A stretch of DNA of 64,000 nt, taken from Heliocidaris tuberculata (Eukaryota > Echinodermata > Echinoidea > Camarodonta > Echinometridae). How positions within the stretch are numbered: position 1 is the first letter of the stretch; the number at the start of each line of letters is the position of its first letter. A program made the translations under genes and the position numbers. Positions 57,610 through 64,000 of the stretch are shown piece by piece. Under the pieces are notes generated by a model. The model made no database searches, had not been told where the DNA came from, and saw only the letters and a program-made list of their open reading frames with translations. The stretch covers positions 18,246,743-18,310,742 of the forward strand of contig CM046836.1 in the NCBI GenBank assembly GCA_025618425.1, written 5' to 3'.

Positions 57610-58331
57610 AACCTTGTTACTAAAATTTCATTGAGCGCATTAACCAACATAAACTCAATATCGTTCCAAAACTCGTGATAAAATTCGACGGATAGACCGT
57701 CTCCTCCCGGAGCCTTATTCTTGCTCATTTTAAAAACAGCTTCCCGACATTCTGAATATGTTAATAACCCTTCACACAATTCTTTATCTGATTCATTTAA
57801 CTTATTCACAGTAGAACTTTCAAAATATCTTTCGATATCTTCTTTTTGCACCTGTTTACTTGCATATAGCTTTTCGTAAAAAGAAACAACCTCATTTAGT
57901 ATCTGTGCTCTTTTCGTAATAATCTTATTACCTTTTCGGAGTCTGGTAATATTTCTCTTCTGGGCGTTTTTCTTTTCTAGTCTCATAAAATACCTTGTAT
58001 TTTTTTCGCCCTTCTCCAACCATTTGACTCTAGATCGTACACTTGCTCCTTTGCATTCTCTTTTATACAATTCGTCTAGAACACTTTCAATACGTAAGTA
58101 ATCTTTTTTAGTCACATCATCAATATAGCTTTGTTCATCGATTTTTCTAGTTATGTTAGCAAATCTTTCTTCTAAAATTCTCTTTAATTCTTTTGCTTTA
58201 CACTTCTTTCTAGCACAGTATTTTTGTGTAAATTCACGACATTTAATCTTTGTAAGTTCCCATCTTTCACAGAAACTAAGATTCATCCTTTCGATGCTTC
58301 TAATGATTTGTCTTACTTTATTTTTATACAA
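57588..58331 (-). pseudogene. LINE ORF2 fragment 1 (linker and early RT motifs)
   Basis: Charged helical region (VKWLEKGEKNTRYFMRLEKK) then the first RT motif. The frame leaves phase at about 57600. Confidence 0.82.
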
Positions 58332-58374
58332 ATCATCTTTAAGAATATGCGTATTTAATAAGTAAGTTATTTGT

Positions 58375-58542
58375 AATATTCTGCTGTAGCAGTTTGAGAC
58401 AACAGGCGAAGAAAACAGTATAGGGCTATTTTGAATTGAATTAACTAGTAACCAACAATAGCAGCTGATGATATAATTTATTTATTACCAGTCCTATTCT
58501 GTCTTTGTAGGAATATCCCATTCCTTTTGCCCCAGCCCCCTT

Positions 58543-58582
<40 letters not shown>

Positions 58583-58910
58583 TTCCCTCCCCCTCTCACA
58601 GTCTTTCATTTTCTAATAATCTCTTATTCTCTTATTCTCTCTTACAACCGATCTATAAAAATGACTCCAATAGAAATGAGGACAAAATAATGATCTCTTA
58701 TTGTTTTTTTTTTTCCTTCAATCGTTCAATTTAATGAGTTCGACCACCAACACCATGCAATCCCATTCTTCACATCCATGACAGCATAGCAGGCGCGGAT
58801 CCAGGGGGGGGGGGGCGAATCGACCGCGCCCCCTTTTTTGGAACCCAACTGGCATACCTTAAGTACACGATAAAAAAAATTGCCTCTTTAATCGTGTACT
58901 TTTCGGCTCT
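58375..58910. other. Microsatellite (TC)n and repeat edge, no gene
   Basis: (TC)n at 58545-58577. From about 58790 a 'gcgcggatccagggggg' repeat begins. Confidence 0.5.
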
Positions 58911-59680
58911 GTGCCCCCTACTCTACAAAATCCTGGATCCACCCTGGAATAGGAATTACATTCTTTTGAACTACAAACTACAGGTATACACGGACCATGG
59001 CTTATAAAATGTAAATAAAACCGGATCGAGCACCATTAGTTTGGGAGCCTACGAGGCTAACAATGTTGGTCTATTAACCCTCCGAGAAACTTGTAAAAAA
59101 GCCCACCCCGCTAGACTGACGTGACAGTCCGGTCATGGACGAGTGGCGGATTTAGGGGGGGGGGGCGCAATCCCGGCCCATGCCCCCTCCCCTTTTTTAA
59201 AGAAAGTCATATACATCATTGTCCCCCGGGCCCCCTTTTTTATTGTTTTGGAGGCCGGCGAGAAGAAAAAAAAATTATTTTCACCCCTCCCCCCCCCCCC
59301 TGTGCCCCCTACTCTACAAAATCCTGGATCCACCCTGGAATAGGAATTACATTCTTTTGAACTACAAACTACAGGTATACACGGACCATGGCTTATAAAA
59401 TGTAAATAAAACCGGATCGAGCACCATTAGTTTGGGAGCCTACGAGGCTAACAATGTTGGTCTATTAACCCTCCGAGAAAACTTGTAAAAAAGCCCACCC
59501 CCGCTAGACTGACGTGACAGTCCGGTCATGGACGAGTGGCGGATTTAGGGGGGGGCGCAATCCCGGCCCATGCCCCCTCCCCTTTTTTAAAGAAAGTCAT
59601 ATACATCATTGTCCCCCCGGGCCCCCTTTTTTATTGTTTTGGAGGGCCGGCGAGAAGAAAAAAAAAATTATTTTCACCCC

Positions 59681-59700
<20 letters not shown>
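58911..59700 (+). repeat. 391-bp tandem duplication ending in oligo-C
   Basis: Copies at 58911-59301 and 59302-59690 differ by a few indels. Each contains 'ctctacaaaatcctggatcc', a unique middle, 'gtggcggatttaggggggg' and a C run. The second copy's C run is expanded to about 30. Confidence 0.85.
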
Positions 59701-59714
<14 letters not shown>

Positions 59715-59859
59715 TGGCGAAAAAAAATTCTCGTCTGCTACATGGTCGTCTGCTAGCGCACGATCTCATTGGATGTCGTGATCTCACGTGATCGATACTA
59801 CACGCCCACATTACGTCATCAATAACAACAAACCGTTTCACGTGTTATATGACAAATTA

Positions 59860-61560
59860 TTTTTTTTGGTCAAAAGCATGCATATTCCCGGGGATTTATG
59901 CGGGGTTTAAATGACTCATCGAGCCTTAATTATACACTTTCAGAGCTTTAAATTTCATGTAAATTACATTTTTCATAATTTCAAATAAATACTAGGGGAA
60001 TTAAAGTCATTTCAAAATCCCTCTTTTCATGTGTTAACCTATGGGAGCTGGAAGGCCAAAAGCATGCATATTCCCGGGGATTTATGGGGGTTTACTGGAC
60101 TCATTGAGCCTTAATTATACACTTTCAGAGCTTTAAATTTCATGTGAATTACATTTGTCATAATTTCAAATAAATACTAGGGGAATTAAAATCATTTAAA
60201 AATCCCTCTTTTCATGTGTTAACCTATGGGAGCTGGAAGGCCAAAAGCATGCATATTCCCGGGGATTTATGGGGGTTTACTGGACTCACTGAGCCTTAAT
60301 TATACATTTTCAGAGCTTTAAATTTCATGTAAATCACAGTTTTTATATTTTCAAATAAAAACTATGGGATTTATAATCATCCTAAGGTAGTTTAGCGAAA
60401 TGTCGTGGTGCATAAGAACGCATCCGGAACTGATGCGTTCTAATTGTGCGTGAACACTGCAATGAGCTCCGAGCTTTCTACATAACGATCGCATGGAGCC
60501 TATTATGCAGTCTTCCCGGATCCGAGCCAATCTTCTTGATAAATTCAAAGAAAGAAGCTCTTGGTACCATTCACTGATTCCGGAAGTACGCCCTCTTCTG
60601 TCATTATATGTGTATGAAAGGCTAGTGTGTAGTACTGGAACAATAACAACAAAATAAATAGAATATATAAATATTTTAAAAATAGAGTGAGTTTCCGATG
60701 GCATTGGCTTGCCTAACAGTTTATTGTTCATTATGTTTTATTGCTCCTCTATATTCCTTGTTTTCGCGTGTAAACCTATGGCAGGCGAGACTTTTTTGGT
60801 CAAAAGCATGCATATTCCCCGGGATTTATGTGGGGTCTTTTCAATTTTTTGAGCCTTTAGTAAGCTTGTTCAAAGCCTCAAATTACATGTAAATCACAGT
60901 TTTTATATTTTCAAATAAAAACTATGGGAATTATAATCATCCTAAAATTCCTTGTTTTCGCGTGTAAACCTATGGCAGGCGAGACTTTTTGGGGGTCAAA
61001 AGCATGCATATTCCCTGGGATTTATGCGGGGTCTGTTCGAATAGTTGAGACTTAATCATACATTTTCAGAGCTTTAAATTTTATTTAAGTCTCATTTTTC
61101 AAAATTTTAATCTAATTCTGGGGGAATTATAATCATTCAAAAATCCCTGTTTTTGTGTGTTAACCTATGGGAGCTGGAAGGCCAAAAGCATGCATATTCC
61201 CGGGGATTTATGTGGGGTCCCTTCCACTTTTTGAGCCATCATTAATCTTGTTCAGAGTCTCAAATTACATGTAAGCCACATTTACATGAAATTCAAGGAA
61301 ATACCAGAGGAACTATAATCATTCTTAAAATCCATGTTTTCACGTGTTAACCCTATGGCAGATGATCATGTCAAAAAGCAGGCATGATCCCGGGGATTCA
61401 CAGTGGCATTTATTGATAATAAAGGTTCAATAAATGTTTTTTGAACTATCCATCCTTTCTCTCATGCAAAAATCAGACTTGAAAAAGATAGAGCAAGATA
61501 TGAAATATCAAGAAAAAATGAGACATCTTTTCACGTGTTATACCTATGGCGAACGTATTT
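59860..61560 (+). repeat. ~185-bp satellite, seven units, with one interruption
   Basis: Units start at CAAAAGCATGCATATTCCC: 59871, 60057, 60242, 60801, 60997, 61183 and about 61373. Units also share 'gagcctt', 'tttcagagctttaaattt' and 'gtgttaacctatgggagctgg'. A foreign segment interrupts the fourth unit between about 60387 and 60750. Confidence 0.88.
60387..60750 (-). pseudogene. Foreign insert in satellite with decayed coding-like segment
   Basis: On the minus strand, a plausible acceptor (TTGTTGTTATTGTTCCAG) is followed by MTEEGVLPESVNGTKSFF. A 4-base slip later the frame continues FEFIKKIGSDPGRLHNRL and stops. Family not recognised. It may be a processed or captured exon. Confidence 0.3.
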
Positions 61561-62198
61561 TTCCGAGTCTATGTTAACACAGCAATTTACGTCTGCCGAA
61601 TGTATACTACGGAAGTAAGTGAGAGTAATCTGTCTTGATACTATTAAAAGTCTTTGGCCAAACTAACATACAACATGCATGTCATGATTGGAATGCTAAT
61701 ATGCGCGTAAAGTTACATTTTTGACATTCCATCTTAACCACTTGTCCATATACATATCATGATTAGAAGGGAACGGCATTCTTTTTTTCTTTTTTTTCAA
61801 TTTTATGATAATGGCATAGGTCTTTCGTATGGCGATGGTGAGCAGGCCCTTTATTAGTATTTTTTAATTAAAGTTGATTCAATTCAAGTGTTTAGCGGCA
61901 TTTCAGGGAGAATTTTCGCCAATAAAACAATTATCTAGTAACATATATTTTTTCATTTCTTTCGTGAAAAGTGGGGGGGGGGGATGATTGTACAGGCCAT
62001 CCCCCCTCCTCGAAAAGTGGGGGGGGGGGAATATATCCCCCCACCCCCCCCCCCCCGGGATTTACGTCAGTGAATTGAGCTGAAAATTGTCGCTATGCTA
62101 TGCCGCTCCACTAATGTGAAAGTGTAGCCTTGAGACAAGGCCCTCAATGCTGAAACTCTTGCATGTACAAAGGATAGAATATAAGTATATACCCCCCC

Positions 62199-62233
<35 letters not shown>

Positions 62234-62666
62234 ACATCAAGATCAAGCGACTCGCTGTACCCATTCACATCTCTGTACATATTTTGATGTTTTTTGTTTT
62301 TTTTATAATTCTGTTTTTATTAGTAAAGTCATAAAAAATCATAATAAATACAAATGATTAACATGATCAAGTTACAATAACACAGAAAATAGAAAATAAA
62401 TTTTAAGAGAAAAAAAAAAAAAAAAAAAAGGCAGAGTTTCACATTACAAAGGTAAGACATATATACATTATTCAAAGGCGAAGCTCCGAGATGAAGAAGG
62501 CGAGTCCAAGGCCCGACCCAAGAATGGCTCTTCTAGAAACGTGCAAACACAGGTATACAGCACCAAAACAGCGATAAAAAGATTGGATTAGGCAAGGCTG
62601 AGGGACGGGGAGATTAACTGCCCCTTATAAACGCCGTAAACACCCGTCAACCCCCCCCCCCCCCCC

Positions 62667-62713
<47 letters not shown>

Positions 62714-63475
62714 GACACTCTTTTTCTTTCTCTCTCTGTCTCCTTCTTTCCTTCCCCCTCTTTCCCTCTCTCTCCCACACAGGATACAGATAATCGCTCC
62801 ACCACTCGAACCCCCAATCCAATCACACCATGATATTGTAAGATCATGGACCTATAGTATGGTGCAATACATCCGAAAATAAAGGCATACGAGCAATGAT
62901 CATTGATGCTACAGCCCTAAATGGGTCCAAAGGTCAAAACTAAAATCTCGGAGGTGTGCCCTTGAAGTATATGAATATGCATATTATATAGGCAGAATAA
63001 TAGAAAGAATGTGCTTTACTTTGACAATTACAAGTAGCAGGCATAAATGGCATACCATATATAGTGATAAAACAATCCTGTCTAACATTTGGCTAAGGAT
63101 TTAAAGAAAGAAAGAAAAAAAATCATAACAGGGATTGACAATTGCAAGCCTGCAGATAAATATGAGATACAGAAATCTACCATTCCTTATTAATTCCAAC
63201 AAAGGCTTGTATGTTGAAGATGAAGTACATGTCGAAGGTTACAGGAATAAACCAGGAACATATTTTGATGTTGAATAATAGCGGTCCCGTTTCCTAAACT
63301 TTGAGTATTATCCAGTGCTATCAGAATTCACACTTTTAAAATCGAATACTTAACAAATATAATAAAAGTTTGGAAATAAAATATATTCATGGATATACTG
63401 CTCTAAGCGTTTATAATTCATGCTTCTAAAGTTTATTACGACCTGCAATTTTTGTTATTTTTCAGACTTTGTTTC
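61561..63475. other. Oligo-purine/pyrimidine tracts and microsatellites, no gene
   Basis: Oligo-G/C runs at 61970-61983, about 62022 and 62041-62056, poly-A at 62200-62230 and 62410-62429, oligo-C at 62650-62666, (TC)n at 62670-62713. The segment 62455-62560 ('ggcgaagctccgagatgaag') looks less random but shows no supported frame. Confidence 0.45.
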
Positions 63476-63835
63476 TTATTTACGCGCTCTATATTTCGTC
63501 TCACCCATAATATCTGGTAACTCATTAGTTCTATACCTATCATGAGACCTAACTGATGAAGATAACCTTTCTTCTTGTAGTCCCAAGACTGATGGTTTCT
63601 TCTTCTTCTTTTTTTTCTTTCTCCCCCTTTTTTTTTTTGGGGGGGGGGGTTGTAGGAAGGTCATTTCGATGATTTATGTTCCTGATATAAAAAAGGAAAG
63701 GGGGGAAAAAGGAATCCCTGTTGCTTTCTATAGTAATGTCCGTATTCATCCTTTGCCGCGCTGCAACGGCATTATCCTCAGTCGGAGGCCAAGTGAAGAG
63801 GCTAGAGGGAGAGTGATTCTGAATAATTGGCACTG
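63476..63835 (-). CDS. Possible C-terminal coding fragment, broken by a poly-purine tract
   Basis: Minus-strand frame from about 63835 reads SLFTWPPTEDNAVAARQRMN and TDITIESNRDS. A second frame after the A/G tract reads GLQEERLSSSVRSHDRYRTN and ELPDIMGETKYRARK, then stop. Both parts have protein-like composition, but they lie in different frames on either side of a C/A homopolymer, and no splice sites are evident. It could be a receptor or transporter tail, a pseudogene, or chance. Confidence 0.28.
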
Positions 63836-64000
63836 ATAGAAAGAATTAGTAAAGAGGAGAAAGATAGGGAGAGAAATAATCAACGGAACCCACATTAAAT
63901 ATTGCGAAGGAGATGCACATATCGTACGAAAGCTTCTTACAGGCCTACTGGACAGGGCTGAAGTCACTGAAAGCGAAATTCAACACGGCCGAGGTTTATA
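63836..64000. other. Window end, undecided
   Basis: The plus strand stays open in one frame to the edge (AHIVRKLLTGLLDRAEVTES), but no splice site or known motif supports an exon. Confidence 0.25.

Larger units (their letters stand above)
55279..58360 (-). mobile_element. 5'-truncated L1/Tx1-type LINE with 14-bp target duplication
   Basis: AGTAAGTTATTTGT occurs exactly at both ends (55265-55278 and 58361-58374). Reading on the minus strand, the element opens inside ORF2 with no endonuclease. It holds KNKAPGGDGLSVEFYHEFW, WRPITLLNYDYKI, RGIRQGCPLSAMLFILVVE and QYADDT RT motifs, and ends with a C-x2-C-x7-H-x4-C type motif (CEVCNTKEDLTHAFLYC). Three frameshifts break the frame (near 57600, 57325 in RT motif A, and 55790). 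A short A-rich 3' end follows. Confidence 0.88.

Noticed and set aside
62647..62847. Glu/Arg-rich ORF at 62.6-62.8 kb
   Set aside because: It is a translated (TC)n microsatellite.
63846..64000. Plus-strand exon at the right edge
   Set aside because: Two of three frames look equally protein-like and no acceptor or motif is present; cannot be decided from 150 bases.

Overview
The window looks like a marine deuterostome nuclear genome, most likely an echinoderm and probably a sea urchin. The evidence is short exons in long AT-rich introns, very dense small palindromic transposons, long oligo-G/C tracts, frequent 'acatgta' words, and a duplicated intron-split 7TM receptor family. There are no operons. 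The organism call is an inference; no species-diagnostic gene is present.

Region 1 (about 1-13.4 kb, minus strand) is the 5' two-thirds of an RNF216/TRIAD3-like RBR E3 ubiquitin ligase gene. Eight coding exons join in one consistent frame, giving about 1071 residues before the window edge cuts the first RING finger. The order is a CUE-like helix region, a SUMO-interacting motif, a 697-residue Ser/Thr/Pro-rich exon, a second CUE-like region, and RING1. A decayed second copy of the RING1 exon lies in the last intron. A possible non-coding first exon near 22.85-23.0 kb would make the next 9.5 kb intron 1.

Region 2 (13.5-20.5 kb) is a head-to-tail array of a 2.4 kb non-coding unit. Each unit ends in a 30-bp hairpin and carries a tRNA-like module followed by oligo-T on the minus strand. 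20.5-26.4 kb is mostly low-copy repeats, with a THAP-like fragment near 22.1 kb and a diverged 0.7 kb duplication.

Region 3 (26.4-32.4 kb) holds a partial duplication of a two-exon 7TM receptor. Copy A is only promoter plus 18 codons; copy B is intact at 279 codons. A paralogue, copy C (294 codons), lies at 48.1-51.1 kb.

Region 4 (34.0-35.1 kb) is a broken LINE reverse transcriptase. 36.27-42.21 kb is a remarkable LTR-internal-LTR-internal-LTR array: LTRs of about 1.9 kb, internal regions of only 221-235 bp with a tRNA-Trp-type primer-binding site and polypurine tract but no gag/pol, and a VNTR inside each LTR. The array sits inside a TTAA-flanked palindromic element.

Region 5 (42.6-64 kb) is transposon-rich: nested palindromes at 44.8-45.3 and 45.8-47.2 kb, a tRNA-derived SINE near 49.8 kb, a 5'-truncated L1/Tx1-type LINE with a perfect 14-bp target duplication (55.28-58.36 kb), a 391-bp tandem duplication, a ~185-bp satellite (59.8-61.6 kb), and a doubtful C-terminal coding fragment near 63.5-63.8 kb. 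Most TIR elements fall into two target classes, TTAA or TA, and several can be timed because an unoccupied paralogous site lies in the same window.
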